The notes under the pieces were generated by a model, which saw only the letters and a program-made list of their open reading frames with translations, searched no databases and was not told the origin of the DNA. The position numbers were made by a program, and so were the translations under genes. 64,000 nucleotides of DNA from Campylobacter concisus (GTDB lineage Bacteria; Campylobacterota; Campylobacteria; Campylobacterales; Campylobacteraceae), in contig NZ_CP021642.1 in the NCBI RefSeq assembly GCF_003048375.1, forward strand, positions 62,001-126,000. Direction: 5' to 3'. Below are positions 44,648-53,845 of this stretch, in pieces (positions within the stretch are counted from its first letter, which is position 1; the number at the start of each line of letters is the position of its first letter).

Positions 44648-44724
44648 GCGCTCATAGCTCAGCTGGATAGAGCAACGGCCTTCTAAGCCGTAGGCCTCAG
44701 GTTCGAATCCTGATGGGCGTACCA
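44648..44724 (+). tRNA. tRNA-Arg (TCT)
   Basis: 77 bases with CCA. Acceptor GCGCTCA/TGGGCGT, with a G-T pair at positions 1-72; anticodon loop CTTCTAA, anticodon TCT. Confidence 0.95.
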
Positions 44725-44738
44725 CTTATTATTGTTGT

Positions 44739-44823
44739 GCGGATGTGGTGAAATTGGCAGACACGCCAGACTTAGGATCTGGTGCCCCACGGCGTGGAGG
44801 TTCAAGTCCTCTCATCCGCACCA
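44739..44823 (+). tRNA. tRNA-Leu (TAG)
   Basis: 85 bases with a long variable arm (TGCCCCACGGCGT) and CCA. Acceptor GCGGATG/CATCCGC; anticodon loop CTTAGGA, anticodon TAG. Last tRNA of the cluster. Confidence 0.96.
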
Positions 44824-45491
44824 TCTTTTTTTAAACTCCATCTTTAAAACTTTCAGAAACTCGATTTTCATTTGAATTTATCAAATTTATTTTGTGAATT
44901 CGGTAAAAATATCCATTTATTAAATGATCCGTATCAAATTTATAGACTCAAAATTTCAAATTAACAATTAAATTTTGAACCATTTGCAAGCAATAATCTC
45001 GTGTATATTTGGCAACGCTGCGATATTGGTTGTAGGCGAGGCGCTGTTGGTAAATTTAACTTTAGAGCTTCAAAACACAAAAAATTGTGGCTTAAATTTA
45101 GAAAACCGAGATACTTAAAGAGTAAAAGAGATGAAATTTGCAATAGAAGCAATAAATTTAAGCTATTAGAAAAGTATATTTCTTTTGTGGTGGTAGTTGT
45201 GCTGATATTTTCCCACTAAATTTAACTACAAAATCAAATAATCTAGAAATTTACGATCAAATTTAAGTCGCTTCGGGCTTGGATTTAAATTCTTGCTACC
45301 AAATTTATTAGCCAAAGTGATAACTAAATTTGAACTGCCCGAGAAATTTGCTCAGCAAGTAGCTTGTTTAAATATTTTTGTTTTTAGAAGCTAGAAATTT
45401 ATTGTGGTTGAAACTTTAGCTATTTGCAGATTTAAAGCAGCACATATACGTCAAATTTAGCCCCCAAGTGAGGGCTAAATTTATATAAATT
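44824..45491. other. Gene-free region between the tRNA cluster and the TorA-type reductase gene
   Basis: About 670 AT-rich bases with many AAATTT words. A 72-codon frame at 45001-45219 has no ribosome site or known domain and looks accidental. The only clear element is the reductase terminator hairpin at 45453-45482. Confidence 0.5.
45453..45482 (-). terminator. Hairpin after the TorA-type reductase gene
   Basis: Perfect 11-base-pair stem (AAATTTAGCCC/GGGCTAAATTT) with an 8-base loop, beginning nine bases after the stop codon of the leftward gene. Confidence 0.65.
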
Positions 45492-47936
45492 CTACAAAGA
45501 TTGTAAAATTTTTGGTTTAGAAAACGCAGTGATCGGTTTGATCTCGCCTTTATATTTTTCTAAATTTACAAGGATCGTGTGTCCGCAGTTGCTTTGAGCG
45601 ATGCTAGATGTGCCTTTGTCGCGAGTTAGGACATTGACGCAGCCATGCTTGCAAAGGCTCTTCTCGCCTAGCACTTCAGGATCGTACCATGCACCCTCGC
45701 AGATGGCGATGACGTGCTCTGGGATGATGTCAGTGACAAGCGCGCCAACTAAAATTTCGCCCCTGTCGTTAAATACTCTTACCACGTCGCCAGTTGCGAT
45801 GCCCTTTGCCTTGGCGTCATTTACGTTTATTAGCATTGGCTCGCGTGCGCATACTTCAGCGTAGTTTCTGATTATTGAGTTATTTAGCTGTGAGTGGAGG
45901 CGGTATCTTGAGTGCGGAGTCGTGACGCTAAATGGATACTTTTTGGCTTTTTCGCTGCCAAGCCACTCAAACGGCTCGATCCAAGCAACGTGTGGCGCAA
46001 AGTCTTTGTAGCCAAATTTAGCGATAGTTGGAGAGTAGAGCTCTATCTTGCCAGATGGCGTGCCTAGGCGGTTTTTGTGAGGATTCTCTCTAAAAGCGCT
46101 AAGCCTTGTGTAGTATCTGCTAGCTTCGTCATCTTGCTCAAATCTAACATATCCCTCTTTCCAAAACTCATCAAAGCTTGGCATCTTGACATTTATGCCC
46201 TTGGCTTGCTCGGCTGCGTCTGCGTAAAATTCTTTCGCCCAGCCAAGCTCATCTTTACCCTCTGTAAAGACCTCTTCTCTGCCCCAGCGTTTGCAGATTT
46301 GTGAGCAGATCCAGTAATCGCTCCTGCTCTCGCCCATAGGCTCTACGACAGGCTTGTAAGCTACGATGTATTCGTTTGTAGGCACGCTTTGGTTGATGTC
46401 GTTTCTCTCGACTTCAAGGGCTACTGGTAAGACGATGTCGCTTAGTTTTGCTGTGCTTGTCCAAAATGGCTCAGCGGTTATTACGGTGTCAAATTTACGC
46501 CACGCTTTTACGGCGTTATTTACATCCTGATGCCTTGTAAACATCGATCCAGACGCCATGTAAGCCACTCTCATGTGTGGTAGCTTGATCTTTGAGCCGT
46601 CATAGTCTATCTCTTTGCCGGGGTTTTGCAAAGCCTCGATCGATCTTGAAGATGGGATGGTGACGTTTTTAAATTTCTTCCAAGGAGCGCCATCTACGTT
46701 GTCGTATTTTTCGCTGATGCTAGTGCTGATGCCTTTTAGCACCGGAGCGATCTTATCCGTAGCGCCCGCAGAGTCGTATCCTAGGCTAAACTCAAATCCA
46801 AGCCCCTCTTTGCCTATCTGACCTAGCATCGCACTAAGTGTTACGATGCCCCAAAAGCCCATCTCGCCGTGATCTTGTCTTTGAAGTGATCTACCTGCGA
46901 TGATGACGCTTGGCTCTTTTGCAAGTGCTGTTGCAAATTTAGCGATATCTTCAGCTTTTACGCCACAAATTTTGCTCGCCCAGTTGATATCTTTTACCAC
47001 TTTGTCAGTTGTGCCAAGTAGGTAGTCTTTAAATTTATTAAAGCCAACTGTGTATTTTTTGATAAATTCCTCGTCATAAAGCTTGTTTTCATATAGATAG
47101 TGGCACATGCCAAGCATCATTGCTACGTCGGTATTTGGACGAACTATGATAGCTTCAGAGCCAAGATATCTTGTGGTGTCGTTTTTAAAGACGCAAACGC
47201 TATAAGTTTTTATGCCTGCTTCTTTTATCTTTTTGATGCCAAGATAGCCATCGTGTGTTGGTGGTTGCCATGAAATTTGACCAGTTACAAGCGGGTCAGT
47301 GCCCCAAAATACAACGTTTTTAGCGTTTTTAGCGATAGCCTCCCACTTTGTCGGAGCATCATAAACGGCGCTGTTGCCTAAAACGTGAGGCATGATGACA
47401 AGGCCAGCACCAGTTGAGTAGTCGCCGCTCTCTTCTACGTATCCGCCAAGCACTTTTAGCATCCTGTGACCAACGGTTCTGCCCCAGCTGATCTTGCCAC
47501 TACCGCCCCACCAGTAACACTCGCCGTAGATGCTCTCAGGGCCATACTTATCAAAATTTTCTTTTAAAGCTTTTGCTGCTAGATCAAGGGCAGTCTCCCA
47601 GCTAACGCGCACAAATTCCTCTTTGCCACGAAGCTCGCTCTTTGCTGCGCCTTTTGCTTTTAGATAGCTCTTTCTCACGTATGGATAGAGCACGCGGCTT
47701 TCGTTTTGGATGAGGTCTGGCAAGCTGTTGTTCATAGTATTTGGGAATTTATCGCCCTCAAATGGATCAACAGAGACGATTTGGTTTGAGTTGGTATTTG
47801 CCCAAAATAGCCCAAATCTATTTGCGCCAAAGGTCTTGTTTTGGTCAAAAATGGTCTTTGTCACACCCTCTATCTTGCTTGCCTGCGCTGCTGTGGCAGC
47901 AAGTGCAGAAAATTTTATAAAATCTCGCCTTTTCAT
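45492..47936 (-). CDS. torA: Periplasmic TMAO/DMSO-type molybdopterin reductase
   Basis: 814 residues. Twin-arginine N-terminus MKRRDFIKFSALAAT. No N-terminal CxxC iron-sulphur motif, which with GDYSTGAGLVIMPHVLG (probable Ser ligand of Mo) marks the TorA/DorA/BisC class. The remaining landmarks include YWWGGSGKISWGRTVG, the bis-MGD-binding VFWGTDPLVTGQISW and HSQLNNS. Reduces TMAO, DMSO or a related S-/N-oxide under low oxygen. It follows the mono-haem cytochrome gene by 20 bases, like the C. jejuni Cj0264c-Cj0265c pair; exact substrate uncertain. Confidence 0.9.
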   Translation of the reverse strand: MKRRDFIKFSALAATAAQASKIEGVTKTIFDQNKTFGANRFGLFWANTNSNQIVSVDPFEGDKFPNTMNNSLPDLIQNESRVLYPYVRKSYLKAKGAAKSELRGKEEFVRVSWETALDLAAKALKENFDKYGPESIYGECYWWGGSGKISWGRTVGHRMLKVLGGYVEESGDYSTGAGLVIMPHVLGNSAVYDAPTKWEAIAKNAKNVVFWGTDPLVTGQISWQPPTHDGYLGIKKIKEAGIKTYSVCVFKNDTTRYLGSEAIIVRPNTDVAMMLGMCHYLYENKLYDEEFIKKYTVGFNKFKDYLLGTTDKVVKDINWASKICGVKAEDIAKFATALAKEPSVIIAGRSLQRQDHGEMGFWGIVTLSAMLGQIGKEGLGFEFSLGYDSAGATDKIAPVLKGISTSISEKYDNVDGAPWKKFKNVTIPSSRSIEALQNPGKEIDYDGSKIKLPHMRVAYMASGSMFTRHQDVNNAVKAWRKFDTVITAEPFWTSTAKLSDIVLPVALEVERNDINQSVPTNEYIVAYKPVVEPMGESRSDYWICSQICKRWGREEVFTEGKDELGWAKEFYADAAEQAKGINVKMPSFDEFWKEGYVRFEQDDEASRYYTRLSAFRENPHKNRLGTPSGKIELYSPTIAKFGYKDFAPHVAWIEPFEWLGSEKAKKYPFSVTTPHSRYRLHSQLNNSIIRNYAEVCAREPMLINVNDAKAKGIATGDVVRVFNDRGEILVGALVTDIIPEHVIAICEGAWYDPEVLGEKSLCKHGCVNVLTRDKGTSSIAQSNCGHTILVNLEKYKGEIKPITAFSKPKILQSL

Positions 47937-47956
47937 ATTTTCTCCCTTATGAAAAT

Positions 47957-48526
47957 TTATTTTACTTTTTTGGCATTGTGTTGTAGGTATTTAAGCACTA
48001 AATTTAGATCAGTTTCATCAAGTGCAACAAATTTCGCATCGACCATACCAGATAAATTTGCTGGCCACTGAGCAGCTGTAAAGCTGTTTGGCTCATGCAG
48101 CCTGTGACATGCCGAGCAGGTCTCTTCGTAAATTTTCTTTGCCTTTGCGTAAAGCTCTTTTTGGTTGCCACCAAGCGCGTCATTTGGCACTTCATAAACG
48201 CCATCAGCTTGGTACCAAACCTCGCCATAGTCATCTTCAATATCTTTTACTTTTTTGAAATTTGCCTCGCTCTCGTCATCAAAAGCTACAAAAACTTCAG
48301 GGTCTTCTACGCTTCTTTGAAGCTGGGCCAAGTAGTTTGCCGACACTACACCACTAACCTTGATCTTACTCGTTTTATCGCCTTTTTCTAAGACTTCAAC
48401 TGGCGTTAAAACCTCGATCTTACCGATCATCTTGCCATCAAGTGTTATGTTTGCATCTTTTGCGATCACATCAGCACCAAAGGCAAGACTACAAGCTAGC
48501 ACTGGGGCTAAAAATAGCATTTTCAT
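47957..48526 (-). CDS. Mono-haem cytochrome c, electron donor to the TorA-type reductase
   Basis: 189 residues. Signal peptide MKMLFLAPVLACSLAFG; a single CSACH haem motif near residue 140 followed by a short C-terminal cytochrome fold (LNLVLKYLQHN). The N-terminal 120 residues have an SH3-like beta pattern (GKMIGKIEVLTPVEVLEKGDKTSKIKVSG). Placed directly upstream of the reductase in the same operon, like the C. jejuni partner, so it probably passes electrons to it. Confidence 0.87.
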   Translation of the reverse strand: MKMLFLAPVLACSLAFGADVIAKDANITLDGKMIGKIEVLTPVEVLEKGDKTSKIKVSGVVSANYLAQLQRSVEDPEVFVAFDDESEANFKKVKDIEDDYGEVWYQADGVYEVPNDALGGNQKELYAKAKKIYEETCSACHRLHEPNSFTAAQWPANLSGMVDAKFVALDETDLNLVLKYLQHNAKKVK

Positions 48527-48649
48527 TTGACAATCCTTAAAAAAAGAAATTAAATGAATTTTATAACCAGCACGCTTAAAATTATATTGCTATATTTAGA
48601 GAAAAGTAAGTATTTTAGGAGGTTTTAAAGGGGTAAAATAAATTTAAAG

Positions 48650-48676
48650 TTATAAAAATAGGGCGATTGCTCGCCC
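48650..48676 (-). terminator. Rho-independent terminator of the fliK-flgD-flgE operon
   Basis: GGGCGA-TTGC-TCGCCC hairpin (48661-48676). In the minus direction it is followed by TATTTTTAT. It begins 17 bases after the flgE stop codon. Confidence 0.85.
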
Positions 48677-48692
48677 AAATTTACTTTAAGGA

Positions 48693-50294
48693 TTATTTCT
48701 TCATCTGGATAGCAGTTTGTATCATCTCATCACTTGTCGTGATGCTTTTTGCGCTCGCTTCGTAGGCCTTTTGCGTGACGATCACCTCGCTTAGTGCTTG
48801 ACCAAGATCGACATTACTCATCTCAAGCTTGTTTGCCAAAATTTGCGCCCCATAAACGGTCTCGCCAGCTTTGTTTTTGTAAAAAAATGGCTCGCCAGAG
48901 TTGGCTGTGGCTTCATAGAGATTGTCGCCAACCTTTGCCACGCCTTGGTCGTTTATGAAGTGATAAAGCGCCACTTTTGCCACGGGGAATGCTCGAGTGT
49001 TGTCAAAATTTGCCATGATGTTGCCGCGGTCATCGACGCTATACTTTGAAAGTAGCCCCTCAGCGTAGCCATCTCTTTTTATGTTGAAATCTTTTCTAGC
49101 GTTTGCTGAGCTTGTCATGCCGTTATAAACATCCGCATCGCCGTCGCCTTCGAAGTTTAAATTTACGCCGCCAACGCTTGTTAGTGTATTTGCCACAAGC
49201 CTGCCACTGCCATTAAATGTAAGCGAGCCCATCGCGGTATTTTGCACGGCTCCGCTAACATCAGTTATCGTTGCCACCGCGTCCCAGATAGTCTGGTCGC
49301 CAGTTTGTGGGATCTGCTTGGTTAAATTTATGGTGACTAGGCTCTTTGTGCCGTCTGCGTTGTAGATATCAGAGGTTAGCTTTTCTTTGTTTGGCACTTC
49401 AACGAGCGAGGTGACTTCAGCATTTACCTCTAAATTTGCAAAATCCATAAATTTAAGGCTCTTGTCGTTTATCTGCCAAGTGCCGTCACTCTCAAGTGTG
49501 GTTGAAAACTCGCTAAATTTACCATCTCCGTCTTTTACTTTTACGACCACGCTGTCACCAGCTTTTGCGCCGAGTGATGTGGTGCTTAGCGGGATCTGTC
49601 CGTTTAGTGAGATCGTCTTGTTTGTATTATCAAGCGTGTAGGCGTATTCGCTAGCCTCAAGGGCTGTCGTTTTTTTATCTGTTATGCGGCTTGAGTTTAG
49701 GTTGCCTTTTAAGCTGATATTTGTAGTAGCCTCAGCTGGCATAAATAAAAAATGAGGCAGTGTTATGCCCTTTTGCGAGCCAGGATCGCCCAGATTTAGC
49801 TCTTCTTGCGAGACTGTGTAAGCTTGTGGGGCGCTTGATGTTTGACCATATTTTTTAAGAGCGCTCGCACTTGGCGTGGTTGGAGTGAAATTTGCAAGCG
49901 TGCCAAGGAGTAAATTTCCCCTAGTATCTACTAAATTTCCAGCCGCATCTATGTCAAAAGTGCCTGTTCTTGTGTAGTAGTTTTTGCCTGTTTTATCGAC
50001 AACGCCAAAGAAGCCATCTCCGCCTATGGCAAGGTCAAAGTTGTTATCAGTGCTTTGAAAGCTACCATTTGACATATCAAGTGCAGTCGTTTGCTTGGTA
50101 GCTCCAAGTCCCACTTGATCGCTAGTTGGGCCACTTCCTGCTGAGACTAGGTTTTGGTTTATTAAATTTTTAAACTCAGGGATTGAAGCTTTGAAACCGA
50201 CATTGTTTATATTTGAGATGTTGTTTGACCAAACATCCATGCCAAAGCTTTGCGTCTTGATGCCGCTAACCCCGTTGTAAAAACCTCTCATCAT
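48693..50294 (-). CDS. flgE: Flagellar hook protein
   Basis: 533 residues, close to the shorter FlgE paralogue of C. jejuni (the large hook protein there is about 850). N-terminal MMRGFYNGVSGIKTQSFGMDVWSNNISNINNVGFKAS is the axial-protein rod motif, followed by the variable outer domains and the C-terminal ALSEVIVTQKAYEASAKSITTSDEMIQTAIQMKK heptad motif. Third gene of the operon; six bases after flgD. Confidence 0.92.
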   Translation of the reverse strand: MMRGFYNGVSGIKTQSFGMDVWSNNISNINNVGFKASIPEFKNLINQNLVSAGSGPTSDQVGLGATKQTTALDMSNGSFQSTDNNFDLAIGGDGFFGVVDKTGKNYYTRTGTFDIDAAGNLVDTRGNLLLGTLANFTPTTPSASALKKYGQTSSAPQAYTVSQEELNLGDPGSQKGITLPHFLFMPAEATTNISLKGNLNSSRITDKKTTALEASEYAYTLDNTNKTISLNGQIPLSTTSLGAKAGDSVVVKVKDGDGKFSEFSTTLESDGTWQINDKSLKFMDFANLEVNAEVTSLVEVPNKEKLTSDIYNADGTKSLVTINLTKQIPQTGDQTIWDAVATITDVSGAVQNTAMGSLTFNGSGRLVANTLTSVGGVNLNFEGDGDADVYNGMTSSANARKDFNIKRDGYAEGLLSKYSVDDRGNIMANFDNTRAFPVAKVALYHFINDQGVAKVGDNLYEATANSGEPFFYKNKAGETVYGAQILANKLEMSNVDLGQALSEVIVTQKAYEASAKSITTSDEMIQTAIQMKK

Positions 50295-50299
50295 GGCTT

Positions 50300-51007
50300 T
50301 TAGCCCTCGTAATATTCAGATACTTTATCCATTGAAACGTATTCGCCAGCTACCTTCATCATAGCCTTGCCATCTACAAATTTCACCGCCTCGACTGGGT
50401 AGTTGCCTACTTGTGTTTTATACTCTTTGCCATCTTTGCCAGTGTAAGTCGCTGAAATGGTGTATGAGCCGTTTGGCACTTGATTGCCAGACGCGTCTTT
50501 GCCGTCCCAAGCTAGGTTATGAACGCCTGCATTTGTCTCGTTTAGATCAGTTGTTCTTACGACTTGACCATTTGCATTTTTGACCTCGATTTTGCCATTT
50601 GCAAGATCTGTCTTAAAGTAAAGCGCAAATTTTGCATCTTTTTTCTCATCTGTTAGTGTGACTGCATTTGAGCCAGTTGAGACCATCTTGCCAAGGGCTG
50701 AGATAGCGTAGGCGTTTGCGTTTGATTTTAGCTGATTTACTAGCTCTTTCATCGCTTTGTTTGTATTTTCTTGCATCTCGACTGATGCTAGCTGGCTAGT
50801 TTGCGTTAGCATCTTTTCAGTATCCATAGGACTTGTTGGGTCTTGGTGCTGAAGCTCGGTTAAAAGTAGCTTCATAAATGCATCTTTATCTAGCTGTCCA
50901 TTTGGATTAGTTCCTGTGCTAGCTGCAGCGTCTTGTCTTGCTTTTGCCTTTTTCTCGGCATTTTTTTGCTGCGTTGTTTGTGTAGTTATATCTGAAACTG
51001 AAGCCAT
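50300..51007 (-). CDS. flgD: Flagellar hook-cap (basal-body rod modification) protein FlgD
   Basis: 235 residues. The FlgD signature LDKDAFMKLLLTELQHQDPTSPMDTEKM is present near residue 40, then QTSQLASVEMQENTNKAM. The Ig-like C-terminal domain contains FALYFKTDLANGKIEV, a DGKDASGNQVPNGSY FlgD-Ig segment and a TUDOR-like finish. Scaffolds hook assembly. Fits the order fliK-flgD-flgE. Confidence 0.92.
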   Translation of the reverse strand: MASVSDITTQTTQQKNAEKKAKARQDAAASTGTNPNGQLDKDAFMKLLLTELQHQDPTSPMDTEKMLTQTSQLASVEMQENTNKAMKELVNQLKSNANAYAISALGKMVSTGSNAVTLTDEKKDAKFALYFKTDLANGKIEVKNANGQVVRTTDLNETNAGVHNLAWDGKDASGNQVPNGSYTISATYTGKDGKEYKTQVGNYPVEAVKFVDGKAMMKVAGEYVSMDKVSEYYEG

Positions 51008-51015
51008 AATCTCTC

Positions 51016-52416
51016 CTAAATATATCTTGGTATTACTAGCTCAAGCAAGCTTTGTTCCGCTTGAGCGTTTTCGCTCTCGTCGCTTTGATTTGAGCTATAT
51101 TTGTTCTTTGCTTGTTCTCTTTTTTCTTGTCTTTGGTTTTGGTCTGAGAAATTCATCTCAAGCTCGGTAAATCCCATATTTACAAGGCTGTTTTTAAACT
51201 CAGCTTGGTTTTGTAAAAAGAGGTTCATCGTAGCTGTTGTTGAGCTAAAATTTACATGCAAATTATTGCCGCGATTTACCATCGTGATCTCGACCTCGCC
51301 TAAATTTAGCGGGTTAAGCGTGATGTTAAAGCGAGTGATCGGCGCTTTGTAGTTTTGCACCTGCTCTTTTAGTGTAGAAGAGAAGTTACTAAGCGTCTCT
51401 TTTATCTCTGCCTTTGTTTGAAGCTGGTGTTTAGCGCTGTTTGCGATATCTTTTACCATTTGATTTAGCTCTGATTTATTGTCGCTGCTAAAAGTCTCCT
51501 CGCTTGGCTCAGCCTCTCTCATCTGCTCTCTTTCTGGAAAGAGTAGCGACTCAAGAGTTGGGGCTTTTTGCGCCTTTTGCTCGTGTAAATTTACCTTTAC
51601 TTTTGGCTCTTTTGGCTGCTCATCTGGCTCAACGTCCACTATCTCATCATCAAGCTTTACTTCACTATCATCTAGCTTTTTAGGCTCTTCTTTGACTAAA
51701 TTTTTAACTTCGCTGACTGGATTTGCCACCACCTCTTTTAGCAAAGTATCAAGCTTTACGACCTCTTTTGGCTCGTTTTTGATGATAGTTTGCTCGACCT
51801 CGTTTTTTAGCTCTTTTAGATAAAAAGGCTTGTCCTCAGTCTTTATCGGCGTGAAAAATTCCTGCTTGCCCAAATTTTTAAACATCTCGTTTAGTTTTGG
51901 CACATCTTCGTTTGAAATTTCTATATTTTCAAGGCCAAGGTCAAATTTCTTAGCAAGGTCGATAAGATCGCTAACGCTTTTAACGTTGCTAAGCTCTTCG
52001 ACGTTTTGGGGCACACTTAAGAAATTTGCTATTTTGTCGCTGAAATTTGGAAATTTACTTACCTTTTCATTGCCGTTTAGTATCTCTAAAACTTGCAAAA
52101 GCTGCATGAAATTTGCATTTTCATAGAGCTCATTTTTTGTATCTTCGTCCAAATTTTCTTCAAGTGCGGCCGAAATTTTTGCCACGCTTTCGTTTTGCGC
52201 CTTTTCTATCGTCTCTTTTTGGATATCAACAGTTTTTACTATCTCTTTGACATCCTTTTCGGTGATCTTTTGACCGCTATTTGCCTTGCTCGCAGCCGCA
52301 TCCAAAACCATAGACAAAAACTCGCCGTTGTTTTGAGACTTCTTCGCAGCTGCAGGCTTTTTAGTAGCCGCAGGAGCTAGCAAATCTACGTTGTTTTTTG
52401 CTGTGTAAGCTTGCAT
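51016..52416 (-). CDS. fliK: Flagellar hook-length control protein FliK
   Basis: 466 residues. N-terminal part is low-complexity, Lys/Asn/Glu-rich, as in Campylobacterota FliK rulers. The C-terminal domain contains the conserved ITRFNITLNPLNLGEVEITM and LFLQNQAEFKNSLVNMGF segments. Controls hook length and switches export specificity. First gene of the operon, directly after a sigma-54 promoter at 52451-52466. Confidence 0.87.
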   Translation of the reverse strand: MQAYTAKNNVDLLAPAATKKPAAAKKSQNNGEFLSMVLDAAASKANSGQKITEKDVKEIVKTVDIQKETIEKAQNESVAKISAALEENLDEDTKNELYENANFMQLLQVLEILNGNEKVSKFPNFSDKIANFLSVPQNVEELSNVKSVSDLIDLAKKFDLGLENIEISNEDVPKLNEMFKNLGKQEFFTPIKTEDKPFYLKELKNEVEQTIIKNEPKEVVKLDTLLKEVVANPVSEVKNLVKEEPKKLDDSEVKLDDEIVDVEPDEQPKEPKVKVNLHEQKAQKAPTLESLLFPEREQMREAEPSEETFSSDNKSELNQMVKDIANSAKHQLQTKAEIKETLSNFSSTLKEQVQNYKAPITRFNITLNPLNLGEVEITMVNRGNNLHVNFSSTTATMNLFLQNQAEFKNSLVNMGFTELEMNFSDQNQRQEKREQAKNKYSSNQSDESENAQAEQSLLELVIPRYI

Positions 52417-52450
52417 TTAATCCCTTTAAATTTAAAAACTTAACGCTTAC

Positions 52451-52466
52451 ATGCAAAATCTATTCC
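52451..52466 (-). promoter_or_regulatory. Sigma-54 promoter upstream of fliK
   Basis: On the minus strand GGAA-TAGATT-TTGCAT: the Campylobacter -24/-12 consensus (GGAA-N6-TTGC[TA]) matches exactly, 35 bases before the fliK start. Middle flagellar genes are RpoN-dependent in this genus, so this fits the operon content. Confidence 0.88.
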
Positions 52467-52549
52467 AAAAATTAATTTCTTGATATCAGCTTAAAATTTA
52501 TAAAAGATTAAAAAAAATGGTAATATTTCATTTTAAAAAAGGAGTTTAA

Positions 52550-53845
52550 ATGAAAATGCACGACATGGCTACAAAACTTTTTACAATTCCTCGTTCTATC
52601 ACTGGAGAAGGATTTTTAAAAAGCTTGCAATTTATAAAAGATGAAGTTGAAAAAGATGGAGATAATTTTAAACTAAATATAACTTCTGTAAAAAGTGGCA
52701 CCAAGTGTTTTGACTGGACCATACCTCCCGAGTGGGTTGTGAGAGATGCTTATATAATCACACCTGATGGCAAAAAGATCTGCGAATTTAGTAAAAATAC
52801 ACTTAATTTAGTTAATTATTCTGAAAAAATTCATAAAAAAATGCATTTAAATGAGCTTTTACCACATCTTTATTCTTTGCCTCATTTGCCAAATGCTATT
52901 CCTTATGTTACTAGTTATTATGAAAGACGTTGGGGCTTTTGTATTAGTAAAAAAGAGTTAGATACTCTAAAAGACGGAGTTTATGAGGTTTTTATAGATA
53001 CTGATTTTAAAGATGATGGATCGCTTTATTATGGTGAATTATTTATACCTGCTACGACGCAAACAAAAGATGAAGTATTATTTTCAACATATCTTTGTCA
53101 TCCACAAATGGCAAATAATGAATTAAGTGGCCCTGTTGTTATGGCAAAACTTATAGAGTTTGTAAAATCACTGCAAGATAGGCGCTATAACTATAGGTTT
53201 TTAATTATTCCAGAAACAATAGGTTCAATAACTTATATAAGTAGGCATTTTAATGAGCTTAAACAAAATGTTAAAGCCGCTTTTGTTATGTCTTGTCTAG
53301 GGGATGAAAAGGCATATAGCGTTGTTTTAAGTCAAAAAGAGAATAGTTTAAGTGACAAAACAGCACTTCATGCTATAAAACACCTTACAAAAAATCCTAA
53401 AATTTATAGTTTTTTACATAGAGGAAGTGATGAAAGACAGTTTAATACCCCATCTTTAAACCTTGGTGCGGTTGCGATATGTCGTTCAAAATTTGGAGAA
53501 TTTAAAGAGTATCACAATAGTCTTGATGATTTAAATTTTGTTACACAAAAGGGATTAACTGGCGGGTTAAAATATGCGAAAAACATTGTTTTAAACCTTG
53601 AAACAAATGCAAAATTTAAGCTAAAAACAGTTTGTGAGCCAAATTTAGGCTCAAGAGGCTTAATATCAACAATAAATAAAGGCGCATATCCAAAACAGAT
53701 GCTCAATATAAGACATTTTTTAGCATATTGTGATGGAGAAACCGATGCTTTAGAAATAGCTGATATTTTAGGAATTGAAGTAAGAAAGTTAAAAGAAATA
53801 ATTGATCAGTTGATTAAATTTGATCTTATTGAGGAAGTCAAATGA
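52550..53845 (+). CDS. DUF4910/DUF2172 aminopeptidase-like protein with C-terminal winged helix (Cj1295-like)
   Basis: 431 residues, cytosolic. A DUF2172 insert lies in the first third (SGTKCFDWTIPPEWVVRDAYI); the DUF4910 M28-like core has TYLCHPQMANNELSG (His of the first zinc site), PETIGS and RGSDERQF. In M28 peptidases the equivalent of ANNE usually reads ANDN, so one metal ligand (Asp) is changed here. A C-terminal winged helix (about 350-431) follows. The C. jejuni relative Cj1295 is needed for a di-O-methylglyceric-acid variant of flagellin glycan. First gene of a six-gene operon. Note: no poly-G tract, unlike Cj1295. Confidence 0.8.
   Translation: MKMHDMATKLFTIPRSITGEGFLKSLQFIKDEVEKDGDNFKLNITSVKSGTKCFDWTIPPEWVVRDAYIITPDGKKICEFSKNTLNLVNYSEKIHKKMHLNELLPHLYSLPHLPNAIPYVTSYYERRWGFCISKKELDTLKDGVYEVFIDTDFKDDGSLYYGELFIPATTQTKDEVLFSTYLCHPQMANNELSGPVVMAKLIEFVKSLQDRRYNYRFLIIPETIGSITYISRHFNELKQNVKAAFVMSCLGDEKAYSVVLSQKENSLSDKTALHAIKHLTKNPKIYSFLHRGSDERQFNTPSLNLGAVAICRSKFGEFKEYHNSLDDLNFVTQKGLTGGLKYAKNIVLNLETNAKFKLKTVCEPNLGSRGLISTINKGAYPKQMLNIRHFLAYCDGETDALEIADILGIEVRKLKEIIDQLIKFDLIEEVK

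Noticed and set aside
45001-45219. 72-codon plus-strand frame between the tRNA cluster and the reductase gene
   Set aside because: No ribosome site, no domain, low-complexity C-terminus and AAATTT-rich DNA; treated as accidental.
48004-48240. 78-codon frame inside the mono-haem cytochrome gene
   Set aside because: Shadow of the real gene in another frame, same strand.
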